Of a stretch of DNA of 64,000 bases, positions 13,365 to 24,420 are shown in pieces; the stretch's first letter is position 1; every line of letters starts with the position of its first letter. A model generated the notes under the pieces. The model was not told the DNA's origin. It searched no databases and saw only the letters and a list, made by a program, of their open reading frames with translations. A program made the translations under genes and the position numbers. Location of the stretch: positions 1,129,228 to 1,193,227 of the forward strand of contig MNCI01036463.1 of NCBI GenBank assembly GCA_015680685.1, read 5' to 3'. This DNA is from Gnetum montanum. Lineage: Eukaryota > Streptophyta > Gnetopsida > Gnetales > Gnetaceae.

Positions 13365-15908
13365 ATGGAATCTTCCCGGATTAACATAGCAATGCTGCAG
13401 ATCTCTAACTTTGAGACCTCGAACCTTGTGAATGCAACTGAACCCATAACTACCATTGAAGCGATAAACCCTCAAGGGCCAACTCGCCAGTCACTTAGGC
13501 TATAGGGTAGGGACCTTACCTATGCTATCCTCACACTAGAATAGTATAACTACATTTGTGTGAATATTCAAGCCAAATTGCCTATTGACCGTGTGGAAAG
13601 AGAAGTACAGAAAAACTATGAGCTCATCTACAAGGGAGGTCATGAGTTTACTTCCTCAGCATTTGACATAATCCCTCTTTCCAAGCCCCATCATTAACTC
13701 ATATCTTAGCTTCTCATGGAAAGGAATCAAACCTCACAACCACCTCTAATAGAGCCTTAGAGTGAAGATGAGGAAGACAACTTTGTGGCCGAATCTGACC
13801 ATGGAGATTCATACCATACTGTCAGTCCTCATGCCCATACAAACCAATCATTTCAACCTTTCCTGGAATAGACCATACTCCCTCCTTTATTTGTGAACAC
13901 TCGAGAACTAGTTTCTCTACATGAAGTACGCACTTCCATGCCCAACATTCAATTTGATATGTCCATCTCCATCATACCTCTGCAAGTATAGTCCCAACAA
14001 CCCCCTCCTCAAAGTAATGCAGGATCAATCTTCCGACTTCAAGAAATTGGGATGCCATCAGTCATACCAGCTTCCATGTCCACCCACTACATACCACAAG
14101 TACAAACCCGTGGAGCACCACTGATTACTTCAACTCAACACGTTCAGGGTGTCACCTCACAACCTATGGCTGGGAAGTGGGTTTCACCACCTATTCAACA
14201 AAACCAACCTACTCATTACAATGTACCGCACCCTGCAATCCCATCTCTAAATGTTGCTCCACTACAACAACTGACAATCCAATAGTCTCCCTTTCCACAA
14301 ATAATGCAACACTCAAACTCTTACCAATCACAATTTACTCAACCAGCTGGTCTGCCTACCATCCAAGAGTGGGCAAACACAAAGAACATGATGCACTCAT
14401 TAACTGAGGAGATAAAGCACCTTAAAACTACAAACACTAAAGAAGTCAAGGTGATAGATTTCTATCAAGATGACCTGATCAACCCTTTAGTTCCACCCTT
14501 AACCTTACCAAAGGGAATCTCATTACCTCAACTAACCAAATATAATGGAGAGGGAGATCCAAACGCCCATCTGGTAACGTTTCAGCTTGAATGTCTATTG
14601 CTTCAGGCTTGGCCTCATGTGATTCTAGTTGTATTTGCTATGTCCTTGATAGGAAAAGCCTTACACTAGTACCAAGCTTTACCCCGTAACTCCATATCCT
14701 CTCTAGAAGATTTATTACATTAGTTTGTTACCCATTTTAAATATAATTTAAAGCCTAAAGCCACACTAGATGGTCTGATTTAGATTAAATAGGCACTATT
14801 AGAGCCAGTACAGAAATTTATTCAAAGGTGGAGTGTAGCCCTGAATGAACTTCATGAGCCCATTCCTGAAACATACTTGCTTACCATCCTTAAGGCTGCC
14901 ATGAATGACTTTGTTAAATCAAAAATTTATTATTTGAGTGCCTGTACTTTGAGTCAAGCATTCCCACAAATTAAGAACATAGAAGAGGTGGCGCAAACAA
15001 GTAAAGACCCAGCTTACTTAGCCCTTAGGAGCCAACATACAAGGAAGGATAGGGATAAATCTAAAATGACAGTAGTGGTGGTGGCAGAAACAGCCCAACC
15101 TAACAATCCAAGATAGAAAGGGAAACGACCCATTGCTCCAACTGGCTATGAAAGAACCACACCTACGCCTACACCCGAATTTTCCTCAAATGAAAACACC
15201 AACATGGGTCACACTCATACATTCGAATGAAAATATCCCACTCAATATACACCCTTGCCTATGAAGCATTCACAATTATTAGATCAACTTCTAAAGGTTG
15301 GGTTAATCCAACACAAACAAATGTCCCCTGCGGTGTCCCAAAAACATGATCAATTCTATGAGTTGGCTAAAAACCCAACTTTACCAACAGCTAATGAGCC
15401 CCCTATTCCAAGAGGCTTTAGGTTGGATAGGTTTTGTGAATATCACCAACAGTGTGGGCATGGAACTAACTACTACTTTACTTTAAAATAAGATATATAG
15501 TGTATGATCAACAAGGGTGAAATAGTATTTGACGAGGCAAACCCATTAAGGCCCCAAAACCAACCCATGGGAGTCTACAAGGATCCTCTCAATACTAATG
15601 ATGCACCCTATGTGATTAACACTATCCATTTAGAGAATGGAAAAGATGTCCCTCGAAAACCTTTTGTAATTTGCAGGCCCTTTGAAACTACACCTACCCC
15701 AACACCTCCCCAAACCCCTTTTGTCATACACACATTCCCTGCATCACAAAAACCATTCATCATTCATGTCCCCCCTTCTGTTGTAGCAGAAACCACACCA
15801 TCAGAAACCCAACCCACTCCTTTTGTGATGTTGGTGCCAAAACACCTTGGCATGAAACCTCCTAAATCCCCCCGTGACCCTTGTGAGAGCACCTTGCAGA
15901 CAAGCTGA
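13365..15908 (+). pseudogene. Element D gag
   Basis: Structural capsid polyprotein of the retrotransposon. The ATG at 13365 opens a frame that runs with a few stops to about 15908. The first part is Pro/Gln/Ser-rich and low in complexity (about 13800-14300). The capsid-like domain (about 14490-15010) has the PQLTKYNGEGDPNAHL opening typical of plant Ty3/gypsy gag. A zinc-knuckle relic lies near 15434-15487: CEYHQQCGHGTNYYF keeps C, H and H but has Tyr where the last Cys is expected. Stops include TAG at 14668-14670, at a probable Trp codon. A Pro/Thr-rich tail follows with repeated PFVI-type units. Element E encodes a homologous gag. Dead copy, clear family. Confidence 0.85.
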
Positions 15909-17096
15909 CAAGAGAGCACCTAGAAAAAGAGCATCATGAGCACAAATTAGGATCACCAAAGCCCATACTGCTAAATGTTGTTCCTATGGTTCCGTCCACC
16001 AGTGAGCCTAGCACAAGTCATCAAGAAAAGAATACCGATACTCTCAGTGTCCCAAACTCAACATTGCCAATTACTAATACCAGAATCCCTCCATGAGAGA
16101 TACGAATGCTGGGTCAAATGGACCAAGTCTCCATAGACAAGAGCATCCCAAGTGGTAAGGATCTAGCAAGTGCATTAACCTAGGTCACATAGGCCTTGAA
16201 ACAAAAGAATACTTCCTTAAGCTTATATGATATAGTAATGACCTCACTGGCACATAGGGAAGCTCTCGTGCATATGTTGACTTCGATTCCTGTTAGTGAG
16301 GACCTTCCCATAGATGAGCCATCCATTTATCTAGTACTATCCCCACAACCTCAAGAATCAAAGCCCACATCCCTAGAGTTTTGTGCTAATGATATTAAGT
16401 GAGATGAGAAAATTGGAGAGGTCACTACAGCCCCTATGTTTATAACAATACAAGTTAACCACTTTAAAATACGTAGGGTGCATGTCGATGACGGTGTAGT
16501 AACAAATGTAATACCCTTTCCTGTCATCGAAAAACTGGGTCTTACCAAGCAAATACGGCCCACAACAACTTCCTTTCTAAAATCCTTCAGTGGTTCCCAT
16601 GTCATGGTAAAAGGCATGCTTACCCTAGATTTCGTAGCAGGGTACCAGTTCCCACATTGGCTAAATTCATAGTGGTTGATGAAATGCCGAGGTTCAATCT
16701 GATTCTAGGACAACCTTGGTTAGCTCAACTAGGAGTCGTGTCTTCACCAATCCATCAAGAAATTCACCTACCTTATGAGGGTGGTGAAATCGTCATACAT
16801 GAGGACACGATAGCATCACTTGCTTCCTCGCATTCAGAAATGGATCAAGGATCAGAGGTTGAGTTCTCTGAACCTAAACAAGAAACCATGAGCACACTTC
16901 AAGGCACGAACCAACCGCTAACCCATGATCCTACTAGAATTGAGAAAGCACTGGATGTCACAGACATACGAGCCATTCCTATTGACGTCTCTTGGTCAGA
17001 GCTACCTTTTGACATCTCTAGTGAAGGGGAAGGTGAGTATAAGAACGTACGTACATGTCCTACCCCTCATTTCAAACTACGAAAAATAAAAAAATA
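15909..17096 (+). pseudogene. Element D protease region
   Basis: Aspartic protease of gag-pol. A degraded linker (15909-16430) leads into the protease at about 16437-16750. The active-site segment reads VHVDDGVVTNVI (near 16480-16512), where D-D-G stands for D-S/T-G. The second conserved segment is ILGQPWLAQLG (about 16700-16733), followed by the SSPIHQEIHLPYEGGE tail also present in E. The frame ends in a basic CPTPHFKLRKIKK tail with a stop at 17094-17096. E keeps a similar Pro/Thr and basic end, suggesting this is the true end of gag-pro and that pol is expressed separately or by splicing. A donor-like AG/GTGAGTAT lies at 17031-17040, but its phase does not fit the acceptor before RT. Confidence 0.8.
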
Positions 17097-17768
17097 GCTC
17101 AATAAATAGAGCAAACTACTGAGCGTCTGGAATGACGTTAAACTACCAACCATCCAGTATGATGTTAAACTACCAACCATCCAATATGACGTTAAACTAC
17201 CAATGAATGTCCACAATGACATTAAACTAGCGATAGTCAGAAATGGTCAGTTCCTGTTAAGTCTCCTAAAACTATTATCACCTTCAACCCACTATGGCCT
17301 AAAACTAGTAACCCCTCTTTCTTTTCTTTCAACATAGATGCAAGTCCACCATGACTTTAAAATAATGTGCACGGCCCAAAATGGCCTTAAACTAGAGCTC
17401 AGTATGTTACAAATTTACAAACTTCTCGGTACGTTATGTCAAATTTTCATTTACATGTCACAAGTTGCAATTTCAATTCATGCATTCTTGTTACTTTTCT
17501 TTTTTACAAATATTTGCCTTACGTTTGGTTCTACATTTTGGAATCTCATTTTACATTCAGCTACATGCATATCTTCATAGTACACTTGAGAAAGTAAAAA
17601 AACAACAAAAACAAAAACAAAAAAAATATTGAACATCAATATGGTAATAGAATTCCAACACATCATGCCATGATTAGATCCATATCATTACATCTGTTCA
17701 TCATATATTTCCATTAAACATCCAAAAATCCAAAACATTTAATAGCTAAAGCCAGATTAATAGTTAGC
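17097..17768 (+). repeat. Punctuation repeats after protease, then A-rich spacer
   Basis: From 17110 to about 17400 a degenerate unit of roughly 35-50 bp recurs with cores such as GACGTTAAACTACCAA and GGCCTTAAACTAGAG. The rest is an A/CA-rich spacer (about 17590-17625) leading to the 3' end of the antisense gene at 17769. Equivalent repeats occur at other domain boundaries of D, E and F. Confidence 0.7.
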
Positions 17769-20700
17769 TCATGCATCAGTACTAGGAGGGGACTGGCCCC
17801 CAAAATCCTCCACATCATCCGCTCTCCCTCCATTGGGGCTAGCCTCATCATTACTATGTCCCTACAACAGAATGAAAAAAAGAATAAACAGGTAAGCATA
17901 ACAAAACAACTCATACAAAACTTGGAAGAAAAAGTAACACTAACACTAAAAACAATAAAACCATACAAAAGTAAGTGCCATAATAAAACACTCACAAGTG
18001 AGGAAGGCCTTAGGCTGGCCTCCAAACACTACAAAGTCTCCTCCTTGGGCACATTTGCCTAATCCTCCTCTAGGCCAAGGTCAATACTAGCCAAGGTTTT
18101 ACCCTTATCCATCGAGGTCCAAGTAGGGTGCTCAAGAGAAGAAAGACCTGTCAAAGCCTCCCAAAGGGCAGTGGTAATGGTCCTCTTAGGAGATCCCTCC
18201 ACCTTGGTACATTTGGAAAACCTATCATATGCAGGACGCAAGCCTAGTCCATCAATGAACATTTCCATTCGACAATGTTCAACTTATTCCTCCTTTAACC
18301 ACTTCTTGTACTGATGTTTATGGTCCTTCTAATCTTGACCCCACTTACGTACCTTAGCAGCAAAGGATTTCTAATCATGACATTTCCTGTTTAGCAGATC
18401 CATTTGTGCCCTTTGTTTAGCTAAATCCTATGTTGCCTATACTTTGCTATTCAAAATTGTCTAGTAGCACGCATATGTGATCTCAAATGTGCGCCAAGTA
18501 CTATCACCAGACAGCCTAGCAGCAACCATGTCATAATGAGATTGAAGATTTCTCTTTTCTTCTCTATCCTTCTTCTATGTTTCCTTTCATGAGTGTACCT
18601 CATCCCATAGGTACTTAATTGAGCACCTACAAGTCCAGAGCGACTTAGCATTTTGTACAATGCAACTGGAAACTGCATCCTAAACCTTCCTAGGGACTTG
18701 TTCAATACTCTTTAGCAATTCAAAGAGGGAATCAATATGAGTAGCCTTAGAAGGATCCCATTGAAGCTTGGTGCCTACAAGTGTAAGTACTGCACAGATC
18801 AATCAACTGTAGTTAAACAAAAAATAATGAATTCAAAGAAGCACAATGAACCCAGACACTTAGCATGACATGTAACATACACATACCTAGTTCTGGATGA
18901 GCTTGTTGTAGGCAATTGACTACATCATTAATGATACCCATGACAAAGTCTACTTTACTAGGCATCTTAGGCCATGGCCTTAGGTGGTCAGTAGATGTGG
19001 GACAAGCATGGGAGGTCACCTCAATTAGGGCCTATGATCCTAACACCTCTGCCTAGGATGTATGTGCCTCAGAGACCTCAACATCTACCTCTGGTGCTGG
19101 GAGTAATTAGAATAATAAAAAACAGCACATAAAAGGTTAAAAGGCATAAAGTGTGGATCAAGCTAAAGAAACATACCAAAAAGTCCTTTGCTAGTTAGCT
19201 TGGGTGGATCACCAAGTTACAAAGATCTATAAAAAAAACCATCGAAAACACCCCTCTCCTCGCTTGAATGCTTAAGTGCATCCAAAGCTTCCACAAGATT
19301 CGTACCTATGATGCTTGCTACATCTTCCTCTTGCAAGATAGGGAGTTCCTAGATCACTGCTTCCCCTTCGTTTTCTTCCTCCTCTGGCCCAATAATAGAC
19401 ACCTCAGGTTCAATCGTCAAGGCCAAGATTTCCCTCTCCCTCTCGGGGCTTTCCTCTAAAAACATCACTATTCTAGCGTTAGTATAACATAGTGTATACA
19501 TACATTTAATGAAATATATAAATTAAAATACCATAAAATAATAAGATAAAATACTTACCCTCCACTGGTAATACAAAATGGATCCTCGTCACTCTTGGTG
19601 GTCTCACCTCTGGAGCAGGCTTCCTTGGGCATTCAACTCTCTTCACCTTTGCCTTAGATCTCTTGACAGTCTCATGAATCATACGTTCAGCCCCTTTAAT
19701 AGATGTGTGTAGTCTAGGTAGTTCTAATCCCAAGCTATCATGGGAATGATGGGAATGACTAGCTGCACCCCTAGTAGTAATGGACACTGATTCTTCAATA
19801 CCTTCAAGTGGGTCCTGAGATCTAGTGGTGTCAAACAAATGGTGAAACCAAGGGCGAGATAGCTGTGAGTGATCCCTCAATATATAACGGTTATCTCCAT
19901 AAACTACTAAAAACTCAGCAAACCTACGAAGATAATCTACGAAGAAGGAAAATGTGAAATGGGACTTGGCATTGATGTTTGTGCGTAATCTAATAATCTT
20001 CCTACGTAAGCCTGACACAAGGAATTGTGCCCAATCATAATGCATGCCCATCTCTAGGACTGCATGTATGATATGTGTAGACTCGATCCCAAGGTTTCTC
20101 CCTTGAGAAAGAGATTTAGGAAATGCTTGTGCCTGAAAGAGGGGGTACAAGAAGTTCACCTCCATTACTTTGGTATCATTTTGCATGGAAAAACCTTTGG
20201 GACCCTGAGACATTCCTAACCACTCTACAAGCTCTTTTATGACCTGGCTTTCTTTAGTTGCTTTCTCTATGGCCACCCTGGCACAATCCATGGGCATGCC
20301 AAAGCGATTGGAAAGGAACTCAACAGTCAAGTGGAAAGACATCTTAACTCCTCGAACCCATGTAGTAAAGTGAGAAGCATCCTCACTAAAAGAATTAAAA
20401 ACGGTAACCATCTCAGTCACCGGAACATTAGGTGTTAGAGTAATGAACAAGTCCATCAAACCCGTATGGGTAAGATGGATGATGACTAATTCATAGGCCT
20501 TTATCTACAACCATTGTTGTGATTATTCTATCTCTTCATACTTCATAAAAAGAGTGGCCTCAGTACTCCCTGATATGATAGTAACTTCATTAGAAGAGAC
20601 GACTGCTATAGGAAAAACATAGAGTGAAAGGTTAAAAACATAGTACACGATGATGCAACGGGGAGAAAATGGAGTCTAGAATGTGATCATTTACCATCAG

Positions 20701-22234
20701 TAAATGGCGTAGGCAGATTAGATGCAGGATCAACTCTCTGAGCAAAAGTTGGCCCTTTGGGGAACCAATCCTCATGCAACCAACCACAAACTTGACAGTG
20801 TTTAAAAGCCCTTGAAATTTGCCTATGGTAGTCACAATAGTAGCTCTTGTCTAGTATAGCACCACAACATGAAGAGTGGGGCCCACCATGAATGTCTTCA
20901 ATGTTGTGCACGTTAAGGCAAGCCCACCATCATTATCACGCATCCCATTCTCATCAAAATGAAGCTTGCATAGAAGAAGAATATTTATGCATAGACAATG
21001 ATATAATTTTAAAAGAATAAAAAATTAAGCAAAGCACAAAGCACAAAACACATACCTATCCACTCTATACACTGTTCTAGGTGGATTCTGGAATAGTGTA
21101 TGAACACGGAAAGCTCAAAAAAGTGTGTTGTTGCTGCTATAATGGTTACAAGTAGGTAGTTCCCATACACGAGTCAAGGGGCGAGTGAACCTAGGACCCT
21201 TGGGAGGGCCCCCCTCAACTGTAAAAAGTCCCTCGTCTATGTTAGTAATAAAGGCAAGCATGCCTTGTGTAGATCCAGGAAACATTGTTTCAACGATATC
21301 ACAGGCCAACTGATCACTTAAATGAGACCATATAGCTACACTGAAACTTTGTAAAATAAATGAAAAAAATGCACCAACATTAGGATGGAAGCATATCACA
21401 TGAGGCCCAATACGCATGTCATAAGGAGGTACATCTGGGCCAAAAGGGCAAAACCAAGCAAGTACACCAATGAGCTCAACCACAAGTAGGGAAGCTTTAG
21501 GCCCCCTACATATAGCCAAAAAACCTTAGGTAAGAAAAGAGTCCTAGTGCTCAAAATAATATGAAATCACACAAACCAAAATACACATAAATAATATTTA
21601 AATACATAGCCCCATCCCATGAGACAAGGACACCAATATTTATTTGGTGTATTTCATGCTCACTGGGGTACATTGAAATTGTTTACATAGTAATTTATTA
21701 CAAGCAACATAAAATAAACATGTAGGTATAAAACCATGAACATTCGTAGATTTGTAGAAACATATTTAAATCTATCCAAACAAGAAAACAATAAACAACA
21801 TAGACCTAAACACCAATAACCAATGAACATTTCGACAAACAATTTGCATCTTCATGTTTTAACACAAACTAGGCATGCTCACATTACCAACAATTGTTAC
21901 ATATACAAAAATTGTGGCCTTCTCTTTTTCTTGCATGAAACGTAGTGTAGATATACCAAGCTTTAAAACATAAAATTCACTAAAAATCAATCACTGCTTT
22001 ATTTTTAACATATAGACACTGGTTCACCTCATAGTAGATGCTAAAAAATTGACAAAAAGTGGAATCGCCATGGCCTGTACAAGTGCCAATCAAGAAAGAA
22101 ACAGAAACCCCGAAACCCCAACAAAGGGAAACACCAAAAAACTTGACAAAAAGTGGAATCGCCATGGCTTGTACATGCGCCAATCAAGAAAGAAATAAAA
22201 ACCCTAAAACCCCGACAAAGGGAAATTCCACTCA

Positions 22235-22312
22235 TGAGAGGGCTTTCCTTGCACTCACGTTGGCTTGCCCTATGCTCATGCTAGCTTGCCCTACACTCAC
22301 ATTGACAGTTAG
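22235..22312 (-). repeat. CACGTT/CATGCT word cluster in antisense intron 1
   Basis: Short words (CTCACGTTGGCTTGCC, CTCATGCTAGCTTGCC and variants) recur every 20-30 bases. The same word family fills 23210-23345 and 23755-23855 and the LTR and leader of element D. They are transcribed, if at all, within the 5' part of the antisense gene. Confidence 0.6.
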
Positions 22313-22383
22313 TTACCTAAAACTTCCTTAACTGCATCAATGATTTCTCTGGGGTGCATGACTACTATGACCTATGGATTTTT

Positions 22384-22983
22384 GGGGGGTGTCGGACCCC
22401 AAAAAAGAGAATTTTATTAATAGAAAACAAAATGTAGTACATAAGCAACTTTCAAATTTCAAATATACAGAGTGAGGAAATGAGGAAGAGAAACCATGTT
22501 GACTGAGATTATTATAAAGGAGACATGCTAAACTTAGCATTCCACAGGGAATGTAAATGCAATCTTGAGGATAACCATTCTCTGAAAAGTGTGTAACTTT
22601 TCCTGGATGTGGATTGTCAGAAGAGAACAAAGGTGGAAGAAAGAGGAAAAGGCCGACGAGTGTAGAGTACTGTGGCTTAATTAGGAGACGTTCTTCGGAA
22701 GCTAGGCCTGATGATGGTGATTATTGAGATCTCCGATATGACTCCATGGCTGCAATAAGAGAAACAACTGATTAGCATTCATCTTGAATTTTGGGGCTTG
22801 AGATATAATTTGGAAGTGAACATGTCGTAAAATTTGCATTTTTTCCGAAGTAGTTAGCTGTAAGGGGTTTGAAATAATTGTCTTTTGAAAATGTGTAGTA
22901 CATCTACGTTTCCAAATATTATATAAGGTGATGGGCCTAAGGATCTTCCATAGGAAATGAGAGTTTTTGGACCTGGTAGGTAA
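22384..22983 (-). mobile_element. Truncated LINE fragment with 15-bp target duplication
   Basis: The 15-bp sequence GACCTATGGATTTTT occurs at 22369-22383 and again at 22984-22998, flanking exactly 600 bp. On the minus strand the insert encodes fragments such as WKILRPITLYNIWKRRC and a downstream tail with several stops, resembling the extreme C-terminal region of plant L1-type ORF2. Length, perfect long target duplication and 5' truncation fit target-primed reverse transcription. It sits in the large first intron of the antisense gene. Confidence 0.7.
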
Positions 22984-23209
22984 GACCTATGGATTTTTCA
23001 ATGAAAAGAGTGAGACTGCATGCCTCTCTATTGCCAGATGCAACAAAAGATGAGTTCTTTTTCCAGTTTTTTGGGTAAGCGTTTCCGTGAAATGCGCATC
23101 ATGCTTGAATAAACCCCTGAGCTTTGTATGCCTTCCTGCGACTGACACATGGATGCTTCTCATCCCTGAAGGTGACTCTTCAATACCTAAGGTCTCTACA
23201 CCCCGTTTT

Positions 23210-23345
23210 GTGCTCACGTTGGCTTACCTTGTAGGTCACATTGTTCCCAGGAACTCACGTTGTGCCTATCCCAGGAACTCACGTTGTGCCTATTCCCTGC
23301 AACTCACGCTATGCCTGTTCCCTGCAACTTACATTGGGGTTTTTC
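23210..23345 (-). repeat. GGAACTCACGTTGTGCC tandem words
   Basis: Four or five imperfect copies of a 25-27 bp unit built on AACTCACGTTGTGCCTAT, for example from 23253, 23278 and 23301. The unit has the same CACGTT/CACGCT core as the LTR words of this element. It lies in antisense intron 1. Confidence 0.7.
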
Positions 23346-23870
23346 CCTAACACTTAGACTGAAGCTTACCCTACTTACAAAACATAAATTGGCCCATGTA
23401 CAGATCATGCAAAACCAAAAGAAAAATAAAAAGACCAACCAGAAATGCAACAAGCCATAAACCCTAGTACAAGCTCCACTGCCCCAAAGCGCATCAGAGA
23501 AACGCAAAATCATGCTAAAAATACAGCAAAAAATGGTGGCCATCAAAGACCATGCTTTCGTAGCTAACATTGTGCACAAAATAATGGAGAGAAACAAAAA
23601 GAAACAAACTTGTGTAAAGCCCCATCCCATGCTAGAATTCTAGCTTGATGAAGACGTTGAAGTAGCTCTTCACTCTCCTCCATGAACACCAAATTTACTT
23701 GCATCTTTCCTTTGCCTCGGCTTGCTTTCCCTTTGCTCTTCATTGTTGGTTCTATAGCTCACGCTGCAACTCATGCCAATGCTTATGCTACACTCTTTAG
23801 CTTGCTCATGCTGCAATCCAATGCTCATAAACTCATGCTAGCACAAGTGACGCCCTTGTAGCTCAAAACC

Positions 23871-23879
23871 CCTTTTTAA
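23871..23879 (-). promoter_or_regulatory. Probable TATA box of the antisense gene in D
   Basis: The minus strand reads TTAAAAAGG followed by GG and, after a short gap, GGGCGTCA. The antisense strand of element F has CTATAAAAGGGG followed by GGGGCGTCA at 63388-63412. The paired core and downstream GGGCGTCA block support a conserved promoter. It lies about 190 bases before the antisense ATG at 23683. Confidence 0.55.
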
Positions 23880-23880
23880 C

Positions 23881-24420
23881 CCCATGTTCACTCCCAATTT
23901 AGTTTATTTGTTTATTTTATTTTTAACTTATTTATTTATTTATTTATTTTACCATGTTTCATGTTTAAATTTTTTTTCATGTTATTACTTATGTCATTTT
24001 TGTTTCATTCTTACATAATATTCCTCTTTATTTTATTCCTATGGGATAAGGCCAAAATATTAGAGATAGTAAAAAAAATGAAAAGGAAGGGGAGAAAGGT
24101 TAAAATCAACACAAATAATAATATATATATATATATAAAATAGATAATGGCATGCATAAAAATCCATAAGACTATAAAATCCCACAAACTCATTGCTCAC
24201 ACGAAACATAGAAATTAACAATGCTCCATACATAAAATGACATGAATATTCCTGGCCCAATATAGCCTAAAATCGCCATGTTGTCCAAGTATGATACTAA
24301 ACTACCGCTACGTTCCATAATTTCATTAGTATATAGATTAATTACCCGATGTCCATTTACATTTAACAACTCCTTCATCAAGTAAATGTCACTCACTGCG
24401 CTTCTGGTTTAAATTGGCAG
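23881..24420 (+). other. AT-rich spacer and punctuation repeats before RT in D
   Basis: 23885-24190 is AT-rich with a TTTATT run near 23925 and an (AT)n tract at 24119-24138. From about 24260 to 24400 degenerate repeat units return (GATACTAAACTACC near 24290). The stretch ends in an acceptor-like GGTTTAAATTGGCAG at 24406-24420, directly before the pol frame. The same position in F ends in TTTTTTGACAG. This suggests an intron border, but the phase is not consistent with the donor-like site at 17033. Confidence 0.55.

Larger units (their letters stand above)
17769..23683 (-). pseudogene. Spliced antisense gene inside element D, function unknown
   Basis: An eight-exon gene on the strand opposite to the element. 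Exons by coordinates: 23683-23610, 21505-21056, 20964-20695, 20605-19559, 19455-19176, 19096-18887, 18774-17996, 17871-17769. Every intron starts GT and ends AG; donors include GTAAGT at 19558 and GTGAGT at 17995. Reading phase is preserved across six of seven junctions; exon 3 contains a frameshift. The stop TGA is at 17771-17769. Product: about 1070 codons. Exon 3 has a Cys/His cluster (CDYH, then CQVCGWLH). Exon 4 (about 350 codons) is a mostly open alpha-helical-looking domain with a basic Ser/His tail. Exon 5 is acidic. Exon 7 is Lys/Glu-rich and probably coiled coil. In-frame TAG/TAA codons mostly look like Gln codons after C-to-T change. I recognise no known enzyme motif. Extra antisense ORFs are known in some Tat elements; this intron-rich one between protease and RT is unusual to me. 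Confidence 0.8.

Noticed and set aside
22987-23217. Additional exon of the antisense gene (VETLGIEES...)
   Set aside because: The frame is open and looks protein-like, but exon 1 joins exon 21505-21056 in phase without it and I could not fit splice sites; left as undecided.
23304-23630. 108-codon minus-strand frame as part of the antisense gene
   Set aside because: It begins inside the end of exon 1 and runs through word repeats; no acceptor or phase supports it, and F has no counterpart there.
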